This document shows positions 1-9,622 of a stretch of 60,809 nucleotides of DNA, in pieces. How positions within the stretch are numbered: position 1 is the stretch's first letter; every line of letters starts with the position of its first letter. Position numbers and translations under genes: made by a program. The stretch comes from Pseudomonas lactucae. GTDB taxonomy: Bacteria > Pseudomonadota > Gammaproteobacteria > Pseudomonadales > Pseudomonadaceae. The stretch is taken from positions 1 to 60,809 of the forward strand of contig NZ_JAFHKI010000132.1 of NCBI RefSeq assembly GCF_016937615.1, in the 5' to 3' direction. The notes beneath the pieces are model-generated. The model was not told the origin of the DNA. It did not search any database and was given only the letters and a program-made list of their open reading frames with translations.

Positions 1-1
1 G

Positions 2-830
2 TCGCACTTGCATGCGCAGCTTCAGGTCGGCGATCGGCTGGAGGCGCGGGCGCCCCCAGGGGCACTTCACGGTGCGGCCCGCCGAGCGCCGGCCGTTGGT
101 GCTGCTGGGCGCGGGTGTGGGGATCACGCCGTTGCTGTCGATGCTGCGCGAGGTGGTGTACGAGGGCAAGCGCATCAACCGCATGCGCTCGACCTGGCTG
201 ATCCAAAGCGCCCGCACCCCTGAGGAACTGGCGTTCGCCGCTGAGCTAAAGGAGCTGGTGGCGCGGGCCGGCGACACGCTGCGCTGGCTGCGTGTCGTCA
301 GTCAGGCGCCTGGTTCGGGGCCGGGGGAGGGCTACGACGCGGTGGGCAGGATCGACCTCGCGCTGCTCAAGTCAGTCCTGCCGTTGGACGACTACGACTA
401 TTACCTGTGCGGCCCCGGTACCTTCACCCAGGCGCTGTACGACGACCTGCGCGGGTTGCGTATCCCGGACGAGCGCATTCATGCGGAAACCTTCGGGCCG
501 TCCACGCTGGTGCGCGATGCTGAGGTCAGCGTGACGGCACCGCCACAGCCGCCGGTGTCCGGCGAACCGGTGAAAGTGCTGTTTGCCACCTCCGGCAAGG
601 AAGCGCGCTGGGAACCCGGTACCGGCACCTTGCTGGAGTTGGCCGAAGCCCGTGGCCTCACCCCGGAATTCAGTTGTCGCGGCGGCTCGTGCGGTACCTG
701 CAAATCCACCTTGAGCCGTGGCCAGGTGCATTACCTCAACACCCCGGCCGAGCCTTTGGCGCACAACGAAGTGCTGATCTGCTGCGCCGTGCCGGCCCAG
801 GGCAGTGAGCCGTTGGTGCTGGAGATCTGA
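2..830 (+). CDS. Flavodoxin-reductase-type oxidoreductase with C-terminal 2Fe-2S ferredoxin domain (5' partial, early frameshift)
   Basis: This is the C-terminal part of an electron-transfer flavoprotein whose start lies before the window. The NAD(P)-binding half shows GAGVGITPLLSML near the start and YLCGPGTF in the middle, both typical of the ferredoxin-NADP reductase fold. The last 85 residues are a plant-type ferredoxin with Cys-x4-Cys-x2-Cys (SCRGGSCGTC) and a final Cys pair (LICC). The first 50 bases read correctly in another frame (VGDRLEARAP), and the frame changes in the C5 run at 52-56. One extra C there is the simplest explanation. The N-terminal partner domain cannot be seen. It is followed by a GST gene. 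Confidence 0.8.
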   Translation, partial: RTCMRSFRSAIGWRRGRPQGHFTVRPAERRPLVLLGAGVGITPLLSMLREVVYEGKRINRMRSTWLIQSARTPEELAFAAELKELVARAGDTLRWLRVVSQAPGSGPGEGYDAVGRIDLALLKSVLPLDDYDYYLCGPGTFTQALYDDLRGLRIPDERIHAETFGPSTLVRDAEVSVTAPPQPPVSGEPVKVLFATSGKEARWEPGTGTLLELAEARGLTPEFSCRGGSCGTCKSTLSRGQVHYLNTPAEPLAHNEVLICCAVPAQGSEPLVLEI

Positions 831-974
831 ACGCCCGCCGTGGCGAGCACTGTTGCGGATTCTGAAATGCTGAACTGTAAACCCTGGTTATTCCGCTGTT
901 GAACGCCGTAGCTGAACATAGCGCCACCGACGCACAACGCGTCGTCAAACCCAACCTTGGTAATGGAGCACGTC

Positions 975-1604
975 ATGTCCCTGAACGCGATCAAACTGTA
1001 CCGCCACCCCCTGTCCGGCCACGCCCATCGGGTCGAGCTGATGCTGTCGTTGCTGGGCTTGCCCGTCGAGCTGATCTCGGTGGACCTGGCCAACGGCGCG
1101 CACAAAGCCCCCGAATTTCTGGCCCTCAATCGCTTCGGCCAGGTGCCGGTGATTGACGACAGCGGCACGGTGCTGGCCGATTCGAATGCGATCCTCGCCT
1201 ACCTCGCCGTCAAATATGGCAACGGCCAATGGCTGCCCGCCGATGCGCTGGCGCAGGCCAAGGTGCAGCGCTGGTTGTCGGTAGCGGCCGGCCAGATCAG
1301 TGCGGGCCCTGCCACGGCGCGGTTGATCACAGTGTTCGGGGCAGCGTATAACGCCGAGGACGCGATCGCGCGCTCCCATGCCTTGCTCAAGGTCATGGAG
1401 CAAGAAGTGGGCGACAGTGCGTTCCTGGCCGGCGACAAGCCGACCATCGCCGATATCGCCGCCTACACTTACGTGTCCCACGCGCCGGAAGGCAATGTCG
1501 ACTTGAGCGACTACCCGCAGGTGCGTGCGTGGCTGAGCAGCATCGAAGCGTTGCCCGGTTTTGTCGGCATGCAGCGCACCGCGATAGGCCTGCAACAGGC
1601 GTGA
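975..1604 (+). CDS. Glutathione S-transferase family protein
   Basis: 209-residue cytosolic GST. The N-terminal thioredoxin-like domain begins LYRHPLSGHAHRVELML, with the conserved cis-Pro segment GQVPVIDDSG and the glutathione gamma-Glu-binding ADSNAI motif. The all-helical C-terminal domain contains the N-capping-box-like segment DKPTIADIAAYTY. ATG at 975 is chosen over the upstream in-frame ATGs because GGAG lies 6 nt before it. It probably conjugates glutathione to electrophiles; the substrate is unknown. It sits between a flavin reductase and LysR genes, which suggests a small redox or detoxification cluster. Confidence 0.88.
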   Translation: MSLNAIKLYRHPLSGHAHRVELMLSLLGLPVELISVDLANGAHKAPEFLALNRFGQVPVIDDSGTVLADSNAILAYLAVKYGNGQWLPADALAQAKVQRWLSVAAGQISAGPATARLITVFGAAYNAEDAIARSHALLKVMEQEVGDSAFLAGDKPTIADIAAYTYVSHAPEGNVDLSDYPQVRAWLSSIEALPGFVGMQRTAIGLQQA

Positions 1605-1629
1605 TTCACACCACCACAACGGGTTTGCC

Positions 1630-2549
1630 ATGGATCGCTTTCAAGAAATGCAGGTGTTTGTCAGCGTCGCGGAAGAAGAGGGTTTCGCCGCCGCGGCGCG
1701 TCGCCTGCATATTTCCGCGCCGAGCGTGACGCGGGCCATTGCGGCCATGGAGGAGCGCATCGGCACGCAGTTGCTGGCGCGAACCACGCGCAGCCTGCAC
1801 CTGACCGAAGCCGGCCAGCGCTACCTGGAAGATTGTCGGCGTATCCTGAGTGAACTGGACGAGGCGGAGCAATCCGCCTCGGGCGGCTACTCGTTGCCGC
1901 GCGTCACCTCACGGTGACCGCGCCGGTGCTGTTCGGCGAACTCTACATCGCACCGTTGCTGACCGATTACCTCGACCTGTTCCCCGCCGTGCAGGTCAAC
2001 GCCTTGCTGGTCGACCGGCTGGTGAACCTGTCGGATGAAGGGATCGATGTGGCCATCCGCATCGGCCATCTGCACGACAGCCAGCAACAGGCGATCAAGG
2101 TGGGCGAGGTGCGCCAGGTGATCTGCGGCGCGCCGGAATATTTCGCACGGCACGGCCGGCCCAGCCATCCACAGGATTTGAGCCGCGCCAACGTGGTGAT
2201 GTCCAGCGCCAGCACGTTGTTGAGCGACTGGCACTTCAGCAGTGATGCCGGGCCACTGAGCGTGCGCGTGGAGCCGCGCTTGGTGGTCAGCGCCAACCAG
2301 GCGGCGATCCATGTCGCCCGTGAGGGCTGGGGGTTGACTCGGGTGTTGTCGTATCAAGTGGCGCAACGCGTGGCCGATGGCGAACTGGACCTGGTGCTCG
2401 AAGCGTTCGAGCCTGCCGCGTTGCCGATTCATGTGGTGTACCAGAACACCCCGAGGGTGCCGGCCAAGGTGCGAACCTGCGTGGATTTTCTGGTCGAGCG
2501 CCTGCGCGAAGATTTCAGGCTCAAACCTGTGAAGCCTGGCGCCGCTTGA
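1630..2549 (+). pseudogene. LysR-family transcriptional regulator, frameshifted near codon 91
   Basis: Residues 1-90 form the LysR winged-helix DNA-binding domain (MDRFQEMQVFVSVAEEEGF). The remainder, from about 1914 in another frame, is the LysR substrate-binding domain (TAPVLFGELYIAPLLTDYL onwards). The frame changes at 1900-1904: restoring one G (CGCG-GTCACC) gives a continuous LPRGHLTVTAPVLFG, a standard LysR hinge. Full length would be about 306 residues, normal for the family. It ends overlapping the next LysR gene by one base. This may be a sequencing indel rather than a dead gene. Confidence 0.82.
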
Positions 2550-3448
2550 TGGACCGCTACCATGAGATGCGGATGTTCCGCGCCTTGTCGCAGCGCCCCA
2601 GCCTGGCCTCGGCGGCGCGCTTTCTGAATGTCTCCGGCCCGACGCTGGTGCGCGCCATCGCCCGTCTGGAGTCGCGGCTTGGCGTGCCGCTGGTGGTACG
2701 CAGCACACGGGGCGTTGCGCTGACCGAGGCCGGTGCGGCGTTCATGGCCGACTGTTCGCGCATCCTCGATGATATCGAGCAGGCCGAAGTCTGTGCCAAG
2801 GGCTTGCACGTGCAGGCACAAGGCAGTCTGCGGGTGCATCTGCCGTTGCTGTTCAGTCGTTATGTCATGGCGCCGATGCTGACACGCTACATGGACCTGT
2901 ACCCGCAGGTACGGCTCTTTGCGCATTACCATGACCGCGTCGTCAACCTGCATGAGGAAGGCGTTGATGTGGCGGTGGTGATGGGCCATTTGCCCAGTTC
3001 CTCCTTGATCGCACGCCCGGTCGGGCAGGTGCGCTCGATCGTCTGCGCCAGCCCGGCGTACCTGGCCATCCATGGCGAGCCCCAGGTTCCGGAGGACCTG
3101 CTGCGGCATCGGCTGATCGCCGTGCAGGCCCATCAGGACAAGGTGCAGTGGCCGTTCCAGGCCGGTGCCGAGACCTGCTTGTTCAAGGCGCGCCCCCACC
3201 TCGGTTGCTCCACCGTCCAGGCAGCCATCAGTGCCGCCGCCCAGGGTGCCGGGCTGGTGCGGTGTGAAAGTTATCCACTGTACGACTATTTGCAGAGCGG
3301 GCGGCTGCGCCCTGTGTTGGGCGCCTACGAGACCGCGTCGCTGCCGGTGCAGGTGGTCTATCGCGAAGGCCTCAAGGCACCGATTCGTGTGCGCAGCCTG
3401 GTTGATTTCCTGGTCGAGCACCTGCGCGAGCACCCGGCGTTGCGCTAA
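2549..3448 (+). CDS. LysR-family transcriptional regulator
   Basis: 299-residue regulator closely resembling the preceding LysR protein (both start MDRYHEM/MDRFQEM), suggesting a tandem duplication. Residues 1-60 are the winged helix-turn-helix (SLASAARFLNVSGPTLVRAIARLE). The rest is the periplasmic-binding-protein-like effector domain. ATG at 2549 overlaps the upstream stop (TGATG), so the two are translationally coupled. An upstream in-frame TTG at 2546 is less likely. The effector is unknown; targets may be the adjacent GST/reductase genes. Confidence 0.88.
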   Translation: MDRYHEMRMFRALSQRPSLASAARFLNVSGPTLVRAIARLESRLGVPLVVRSTRGVALTEAGAAFMADCSRILDDIEQAEVCAKGLHVQAQGSLRVHLPLLFSRYVMAPMLTRYMDLYPQVRLFAHYHDRVVNLHEEGVDVAVVMGHLPSSSLIARPVGQVRSIVCASPAYLAIHGEPQVPEDLLRHRLIAVQAHQDKVQWPFQAGAETCLFKARPHLGCSTVQAAISAAAQGAGLVRCESYPLYDYLQSGRLRPVLGAYETASLPVQVVYREGLKAPIRVRSLVDFLVEHLREHPALR

Positions 3449-3450
3449 TG

Positions 3451-3479
3451 ATCGTTCCCACGCTCTGCGTGGGAACGAT
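3451..3479. repeat. Perfect 13-bp palindrome (Pseudomonas intergenic repeat)
   Basis: ATCGTTCCCACGC and its exact reverse complement flank a TCT loop directly after the LysR stop. The GTTCCCACGC...GCGTGGGAAC palindrome is a familiar short repeat in Pseudomonas genomes. It may act as a transcription terminator or mRNA stabiliser; there is no T-tract. Confidence 0.7.
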
Positions 3480-3614
3480 TCGGCGCCTCCGAACGGCCCG
3501 AGCGCTTTGCCCCTGTGTCGACATCAAGCATGACAACGGCGCAACCAGGCTACTTGGGCATCGCCGAGCGCACTTAAGGTGGTGCGCATTCGGTCGCAGA
3601 GAACAACAAGAACA

Positions 3615-5021
3615 ATGAATAGCTTGAACTCCATGGATTCCAACGCTCAGTTGGCGCAAGGCTTCAAGCCGCGCCACGTCACCATGCTGTCCATTGCCGG
3701 GATCATCGGCGCGGGGTTGTTCGTCGGGTCCGGGCACGCCATCGCGGCCGCCGGGCCGGCGGTGTTGCTGGCCTATCTGGCCTCCGGTTTGCTGGTGGTG
3801 CTGGTGATGCGCATGCTCGGCGAAATGGCCGTGGCGCGGCCCGACACCGGCTCGTTTTCCACCTACGCCGACCAGGCCATCGGCCCTTGGGCGGGGTTTA
3901 CTATCGGTTGGTTGTATTGGTGGTTCTGGGTGTTGGTGATCCCGATCGAAGCACTGGCGGCGGGGCATGTGCTCACCCAGTGGTTCCCGCAGGTGGATGG
4001 TTGGCTGTTCGCCTTGTTGTCGATCATCCTGCTGGTGATCACCAACCTGTTCAGCGTGGCCAAGTACGGTGAGTTCGAGTTCTGGTTCGCGATGGCCAAG
4101 GTGGTCGCCATCATCGGGTTTATCGGCCTGGGGTTCAGCGTGTTGATGGGCTGGATTCCCGACCGCGAAGCCAGCGGTCTGAGCCGGTTGATGCAGGAGC
4201 ACGGCGGTTTCGCCCCCAACGGCCTGTCGGCGGTGGTGGGCGCGTTCATTACGATCATGTTCAGTTTCATCGGCACCGAAGCGGTGACCATCGCTGCGGC
4301 CGAGTCGAGCAACCCGGCGCAGAACATCGCCAAGGCCACCCGTTCGGTGATCTGGCGTATCGGCATTTTTTACCTGTTGTCGATCTCCATCGTGATTTCC
4401 GTGGTGCCGTGGAACGACCCGCTGCTGGCGTCGGTGGGCTCCTATCAACGTGCGCTGGAGTTGATGAACATCCCCCATGCCAAGTTCATGGTTGACCTCG
4501 TGGTGTTGATCGCCGTGGCCAGTTGCATGAACTCCTCGATCTACATCTCGTCGCGCATGTTGTTCTCCCTGGGCAAACGCGGCGATGCGCCGCAAGCTCT
4601 CAAACGCACCTCGGCGGCGGGCGTGCCCAGGGCCGCGGTGATCGCCAGCACCATCATCGGCGCGGGCGTGACGTTGCTCAGTTACTTCATGCCGGCCGGG
4701 TTGTTCCAGTTCCTGCTGGCCAGTTCCGGCGCCATCGCGTTGCTGGTGTATCTGGTCATCGCTATCTCCCAACTGCGCATGCGTCGGTTGCTGCGGCGGC
4801 AAAACGTCGAGTTGAGCTTTCGCATGTGGCTGTTTCCCTGGCTGACCTACCTGGTGATCGTGTTCATCTGCCTGGCGCTGGGGGTGATGATGGTCACGCC
4901 GGAACACCGCACCGAAGTGTCGTCGACCATTGGCCTGGCGCTGGCGATTGCCTTGATCGGCCTGGTCACGGCACGCCAGCACGGCCCGGCGGCCGAAGCG
5001 GTTTCGCTGGGGCAATCCTGA
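3615..5021 (+). CDS. Amino acid permease (APC superfamily, GABA-permease-like)
   Basis: 468-residue inner-membrane transporter with about twelve hydrophobic helices. The first helix contains SIAGIIGAGLFVGSG, the unwound helix-1 substrate site of amino acid/polyamine transporters. FSFIGTEAVTIAAAES in helix 6 is the other hallmark. The length matches the GabP/AnsP family (about 460-470). ATG at 3615 (MNSLNSMDSN) is preferred; the ribosome site is weak, and ATG 3633 is an alternative. It is followed by a GlxA-type activator, so it probably imports an amino acid or GABA under that regulator. Substrate is not determinable from sequence. Confidence 0.85.
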   Translation: MNSLNSMDSNAQLAQGFKPRHVTMLSIAGIIGAGLFVGSGHAIAAAGPAVLLAYLASGLLVVLVMRMLGEMAVARPDTGSFSTYADQAIGPWAGFTIGWLYWWFWVLVIPIEALAAGHVLTQWFPQVDGWLFALLSIILLVITNLFSVAKYGEFEFWFAMAKVVAIIGFIGLGFSVLMGWIPDREASGLSRLMQEHGGFAPNGLSAVVGAFITIMFSFIGTEAVTIAAAESSNPAQNIAKATRSVIWRIGIFYLLSISIVISVVPWNDPLLASVGSYQRALELMNIPHAKFMVDLVVLIAVASCMNSSIYISSRMLFSLGKRGDAPQALKRTSAAGVPRAAVIASTIIGAGVTLLSYFMPAGLFQFLLASSGAIALLVYLVIAISQLRMRRLLRRQNVELSFRMWLFPWLTYLVIVFICLALGVMMVTPEHRTEVSSTIGLALAIALIGLVTARQHGPAAEAVSLGQS

Positions 5022-5044
5022 TCAGCCACCGGGGAGTATCGGCC

Positions 5045-6129
5045 ATGGCTCCTGACGCGCCTGCCTGCCAGACCATCGGCTTTTTGCTGCTGGACCAGTT
5101 CACCCTGATTTCCCTGGCTTCGGCGGTCGAGCCCTTGCGCATGGCCAACCAATTGGCCGGCGAAGAGCTCTACCGCTGGCAAACCCTCAGCTTCAACGGC
5201 CAGCCGGTGTGGGCGAGCGATGGCGTGCCGGTCACGCCGGATGCCTCGACGCAGGCCCCGCACAGCTTCGACGCCGTGATCGTGTGCGGCGGCGTGGGGA
5301 TCCACACGGCGGTGAAGCCCGAACACATCGCCTGGCTGCGCAACCAGGCCCGCGTGCATTGCAAACGCCTGGGCGCGGTGTGCACCGGCAGTTGGGCGCT
5401 GGCCAAGGCAGGCTTGCTCGACGGCTTCCAGTGCAGCGTGCATTGGGAGCTGATGGCGTCGATGCAGGAAGCCTTTGCACGGGTCACCGTCAGCTCCAGC
5501 GTGTTCACCCTCGACGGCAACCGCTTCACCAGCTCCGGCGGCACCGCGCCGCTGGACATGATGCTGCATCTGATCGGCCGCGATCACGGCCACGAACTGT
5601 CGGCGGCGATATCGCAGATGTTTGTGTACGAGCGCATCCGCAACGAACGCGACCACCAGCGCGTGCCGCTCAAACACCTGCTCGGCACGCAACAGCCGAA
5701 GCTGCAGGAAGTGGTGGCCTTGATGGAAGCCAACCTGGAAGAACCCATCGACCTCGACGACCTGGCGGCCTATGTGCAAGTGTCCAGGCGCCAATTGGAG
5801 CGGATGTTCCAGCGTTACCTGTACTGCACGCCGTCGCGTTATTACCTCAAGCTGCGCCTCACCCGTGCGCGCCAACTGCTGATGCAAACGCCCATTTCGA
5901 TCGTGGAACTGGCGGTGATCTGCGGCTTCGTGTCCACGCCGCACTTTTCCAAATGCTATCGGGATTTCTTCGGCGTAGCGCCCAGTGACGAACGCTCCGA
6001 CATGCGCCTGCACCCCCCGGTGGCGACTCGGCCGGTGGTGCATCCGCCTTCACCGGCCGGCCGAAGAACACCCTGGAACAGGCGCGCGATGAGCCTACGT
6101 TTGCGAGTGTGCAGATTCAACGACGTTGA
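5045..6129 (+). CDS. GlxA-family AraC-type transcriptional regulator (GbdR/ArgR-like), probable frameshift near its 3' end
   Basis: The N-terminal DJ-1/PfpI-like domain (TIGFLLLDQFTLISLASAVEP; VCGGVGIH; GAVCTGSWALA) is followed by an AraC helix-turn-helix pair (LDDLAAYVQVSRRQLERMF; SIVELAVICGFVSTPHFSKC). It resembles Pseudomonas regulators of betaine, arginine and carnitine use. The literal reading frame runs on to 6316 and overlaps the convergent protease gene. A one-base change in the C6 run at 6013-6018 would give a natural end at 6129 reading LEQARDEPTFASVQIQRR. I prefer 6129. It likely controls the permease just upstream (23-bp gap). Confidence 0.8.
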
Positions 6130-6154
6130 GGCAGATGCCAGACCGCGGTGCCTG

Positions 6155-6182
6155 CATCGCAGCCTCGCTGGGGCTCGACAGC
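6155..6182. repeat. REP element, copy 1 of CATCGCAGCCTCGCTGGGGC type
   Basis: A 28-base sequence beginning CATCGCAGCCTCGCTGGGGC and ending CTCGACAGC occurs here and identically at 22083-22110. It is an imperfect palindrome of the kind dispersed in Pseudomonas fluorescens-group genomes. It sits between convergent genes. Confidence 0.75.
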
Positions 6183-6227
6183 GCCTACAGTTGATCTCTG
6201 TATTATTCCTCGCCCTCGTTGCCTGCC

Positions 6228-7994
6228 TCAACGCACCCGCGTCCTGCTCTGCACCGCCAGGTCCAGGGCCTTTTGCATATCGAGCCGCGCCGAGCGCCCC
6301 ACGTCCTTGTCATTGAGCTGATAGTTACGCTCCGACGGCAGGATCGGCGCGGTGAGGTCCTGGGCGTCGCTGCGTTCAAAGTCATGGTTGTCGCCAATAG
6401 CCATCGAACTGCGGCGCAACAGCGTGCGCAATTGCTCGGGTTGCAACTGCGGGTTGATCGACAGCATGGCCGCCAGCAGGCCCGCGACCATTGGCGTGGC
6501 GTAGGAGGTGCCGCAATGCACGGCGCCTTGCTCGCCAGCGTCGGGGGTGGATGCATGGGCGCAGGCGGCGGCGGTGATGTCGACGCGCATGTCGACGTTC
6601 GAGGAACTGCGCGTGACCGCATAGGCTGGGTCATCCACGGCGATACCGGCCTGCTCGCTGCGCTGGTGGCCGCCCACCACCAGCAACTGTTCGGTGATGA
6701 ACGAGGAGGGCAGGCGGTAGTCGTCCGTGCCCGAAAACGCCGAGCCGTTGCCGGCGGAGTTCACCACGATCACGTCGGGATGCTCCTTGCGCAGCCACAG
6801 GAAGAATTCCTCCAGCAATTCTTCGTAGCCGCTCATGGCGATGCCCGAGCGCACCAGCGAGTCGACGTCCTGGCCGTTGACGTCCTTGGTGCCGACGCGA
6901 TGAATGCCCCAGCTCCAGTTGAGCACGCGCACGCCATCTTCCACGAGGTTGACTGAGGCGGCGATGTTTGCGGTAATTCCTGCGTCGGAATTTCGCTCGG
7001 CGATCACGTCGAAGCCGCCGCTGGCCTTGTCCAGCCCACGCAGAAAACCGCTGTTGCCGCCGTCGTCCCAACGCGCTGCGAGGATGCCTGCGACGGTGGT
7101 GCCATGGCCGTCCGCCGCACCGGTGTCGCGTGCGTACACGCAGGTTCGCCTGGGCGCGCAGGCACCCAGATACTCGGCGAAGTCCGCCGTGTCGAAGTCG
7201 ACGCCGCGCTCGATCACCCCCACGCGCACCGGTTGCGGCACGATCGGCGTGTGTTGCCCCGGGATGCGCCGCTGGTAGTAGGCCACCGCGTCGAGAAAAC
7301 GGTTGGCGGCCCATTCATCGGAGTCGGGTGCCGGTTTTTTTGGTGCTTCACGGCGCGTGGCGGTTTGCTCGGTTTCTTCGGCGGCGGACTCTTCGATCAC
7401 CACGGCGTCCACGCCGGTCTCGCTGCCCAGGCGCAGCACCAGCGCATCGCGTTGCGTCAGGTCCTTGGCCGGCAGGCGCAACTGGTAGACGTTCAGCGGC
7501 GCGATGCTGCCGACCACCGTCGCTCCGTACTTGCGCGCCAGGCGCTCAGCCTCCTGGCGACCGTTCTGGTCTTCTTCGATCAACACGCTGACCAGGTCCA
7601 CATAGGTGGTCAGGCCGTCCATGTTTTTCGCCACTTCGCTGGGGCCGGCGGCCACCACATGGCTGTTGCGCAGTGTCAGCCAGGCCGCATTGCTGACGCG
7701 CGGGCCGTCTTCAAGCCACAGCGGGCCGCTCTGCTCGCGGGCGCTGTCCAGGCGCACGCGCAATTGGTCGCCCTGGTGCTCAACGGCGCTCGCCGGCAGT
7801 GTCTTGCCCGCCAGTTTCAGCTGCGGCGTGGTGGTGCCCAGCCCGCGCACGCTGAGGCACCAGTCCTGCTGGCGGCTGTCCAGCAGGTTGCCGCAGCGCT
7901 TGAGGTTTTCCAGGCGCAACGCGTCCTGAGCCGTAGCGGGTGTGGCGGCAGCCAATGTGAACAGCGTGGCGAGTGCAGCGAAGCGTAAGGGCAT
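6228..7994 (-). CDS. S8 (subtilisin-like) serine peptidase, secreted, with Glu in place of the catalytic Asp
   Basis: 588 residues starting MPLRFAALATLFTL, a signal peptide with probable cleavage after ATPATA (about residue 22). ATG 7994 is used because the upstream extension does not look like protein. The peptidase domain has the His motif DGHGTTVAG (His297), the oxyanion Asn in VVNSAGNGS and the nucleophile in GTSYATPMVAG (Ser497). The segment that should read VIDxGVD reads VIERGVD, putting Glu262 where the catalytic Asp is expected. It could be a weak or altered protease. A 240-residue N-terminal region precedes the catalytic domain and may be a propeptide. Confidence 0.82.
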   Translation of the reverse strand: MPLRFAALATLFTLAAATPATAQDALRLENLKRCGNLLDSRQQDWCLSVRGLGTTTPQLKLAGKTLPASAVEHQGDQLRVRLDSAREQSGPLWLEDGPRVSNAAWLTLRNSHVVAAGPSEVAKNMDGLTTYVDLVSVLIEEDQNGRQEAERLARKYGATVVGSIAPLNVYQLRLPAKDLTQRDALVLRLGSETGVDAVVIEESAAEETEQTATRREAPKKPAPDSDEWAANRFLDAVAYYQRRIPGQHTPIVPQPVRVGVIERGVDFDTADFAEYLGACAPRRTCVYARDTGAADGHGTTVAGILAARWDDGGNSGFLRGLDKASGGFDVIAERNSDAGITANIAASVNLVEDGVRVLNWSWGIHRVGTKDVNGQDVDSLVRSGIAMSGYEELLEEFFLWLRKEHPDVIVVNSAGNGSAFSGTDDYRLPSSFITEQLLVVGGHQRSEQAGIAVDDPAYAVTRSSSNVDMRVDITAAACAHASTPDAGEQGAVHCGTSYATPMVAGLLAAMLSINPQLQPEQLRTLLRRSSMAIGDNHDFERSDAQDLTAPILPSERNYQLNDKDVGRSARLDMQKALDLAVQSRTRVR

Positions 7995-8123
7995 GAGCGC
8001 AGTTCCGTGCCGGGGCGTTTTGTTCCGACTGCGCCGGGGCACGCTTCGTTCAGCGTGAACGCCATGCAACAACCGTTGAACTCGCCCTGGCCAAGCTCAC
8101 TCCTAACCGAAGAGGGACTGCAC

Positions 8124-9599
8124 ATGACGGATGTGACCATGACCCAGCAACACCCACACTGCGACGACGCCGGCGCGGTCTTTGAAACCGATTTGCCCGC
8201 GCGCCTGGACCGCTTGCCCTGGGGCCGCTTCCACACCTTGCTGGTGTTCGCCCTGGGCATCACCTGGCTGCTCGATGGCCTGGAAGTGACCCTCGCGGGC
8301 TCGGTGTCCGGCGCGCTGAAAGACAGCCCCGAGCTGCGCATGAGTAACGTCGACATCGGCCTGGCCGGCGGCGTGTACATTGCCGGAGCCGTGCTCGGCG
8401 CGCTGCTGTTCGGCTGGCTCACCGACCGCCTGGGCCGCCGTAAGTTGTTCTTCATCACCTTGTGGCTATACATCGGCGCCACTGCCGCCACGGCGTTCTC
8501 GTTCAGCCTGGAAAGTTTCCTGCTGTTTCGCTTCCTCACCGGCATGGGCATCGGCGGCGAATACACCGCCATCAACTCGACAATCCAGGAGTTCACCCCG
8601 GCGCGTTATCGCGGCTGGGTCGACCTCACCATCAACGGCACCTTCTGGCTTGGCGCAGCACTCGGCGCCGGCGGCGCCATCGTGTTGCTAGACCCGCAAG
8701 TGGTCGGTGGCGACCTCGGCTGGCGCCTGTGCTTCGGCATTGGCGCGGCGCTGGGCCTGATCATCCTGGTGATGCGCCTGTGGCTGCCGGAGAGCCCGCG
8801 CTGGCTGCTGATCCACGGCCAACACGATGAAGCCCGACGCATCGTCGAAGGCATCGAAGCGCGCCTGCGCGACCAGGGCCATGATTTGCCGCCCGTCACC
8901 AGCCCGCCCCTGCGTCTGCACGCCCGCGACCACACGCCGCTGGCCGAGATATTCCACACGCTGTTCGTCAGCTTCCGCCGCCGTGCGCTGGTAGGCATGA
9001 CGCTGCTGACCGCCCAGGCCTTTTTCTACAACGCAATCTTCTTCACTTACGCCCTGGTGCTCACCGACTTCTACCAAGTGCCCGCCGAGCAGGTCGGCTG
9101 GTACGTCCTGCCGCTGGCCCTCGGCAATTTCTGTGGGCCGCTATTGCTGGGGCGTTTGTTTGATGTGATCGGCCGTCGCGTGATGATCAGTTTCACCTAC
9201 GCCCTGTCCGGCGTGCTGCTGGCGTTGAGTGGCTATGCGTTCCAGCAGGGCTGGTTCGACGTGACCCAGCAGGCGCTGGCGTGGATGGTGATTTTCTTCT
9301 TTGCCTCGGCGGCGGCCAGCTCGGCGTACCTGACCGTGGCGGAGACGTTCCCGCTGGAGATTCGCGCGCTGGCGATTGCGGTGTTTTATGCGTTCGGCAC
9401 GGGGTTGGGCGGGATCATCGGGCCGACGTTGTTTGGGCAACTGATCCAGACGCAGCAGCGCGGCAGTTTGTTGATCGGCTACCTGATTGGCGCGGCGCTG
9501 ATGTGCGCGGCGGCGTTGGTGCAGGCGGTGTGGGGTGTGGCGGCGGAGCGCCAGGCATTGGAGCGGGTGGCGCGGCCGTTGTCCCAGGCCGCGGATTGA
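8124..9599 (+). CDS. MFS transporter (sugar-porter/metabolite:H+ symporter type)
   Basis: 491 residues with about twelve transmembrane helices. The MFS signature GWLTDRLGRRKLF between helices 2 and 3, RFLTGMGIGGEYT in helix 4, and the second-half equivalent GRLFDVIGRRVM are visible. PESPRWLL is the sugar-porter motif. ATG at 8124 has AGAGGGA 7 nt upstream. It is divergent from the S8 peptidase gene. Substrate unknown. Confidence 0.87.
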   Translation: MTDVTMTQQHPHCDDAGAVFETDLPARLDRLPWGRFHTLLVFALGITWLLDGLEVTLAGSVSGALKDSPELRMSNVDIGLAGGVYIAGAVLGALLFGWLTDRLGRRKLFFITLWLYIGATAATAFSFSLESFLLFRFLTGMGIGGEYTAINSTIQEFTPARYRGWVDLTINGTFWLGAALGAGGAIVLLDPQVVGGDLGWRLCFGIGAALGLIILVMRLWLPESPRWLLIHGQHDEARRIVEGIEARLRDQGHDLPPVTSPPLRLHARDHTPLAEIFHTLFVSFRRRALVGMTLLTAQAFFYNAIFFTYALVLTDFYQVPAEQVGWYVLPLALGNFCGPLLLGRLFDVIGRRVMISFTYALSGVLLALSGYAFQQGWFDVTQQALAWMVIFFFASAAASSAYLTVAETFPLEIRALAIAVFYAFGTGLGGIIGPTLFGQLIQTQQRGSLLIGYLIGAALMCAAALVQAVWGVAAERQALERVARPLSQAAD

Positions 9600-9622
9600 G
9601 GGGCTGGCGGTGGCCGTAATGT

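Noticed and set aside
3372..5015. 547-codon minus-strand frame opposite the permease
   Set aside because: Same artefact; composition (His, Gln, Arg, Asp) is not protein-like.
4847..6043. Long minus-strand open frame opposite the GlxA regulator
   Set aside because: His/Gln/Arg-rich shadow of the opposite strand, a typical artefact of high-GC coding DNA; no domains.
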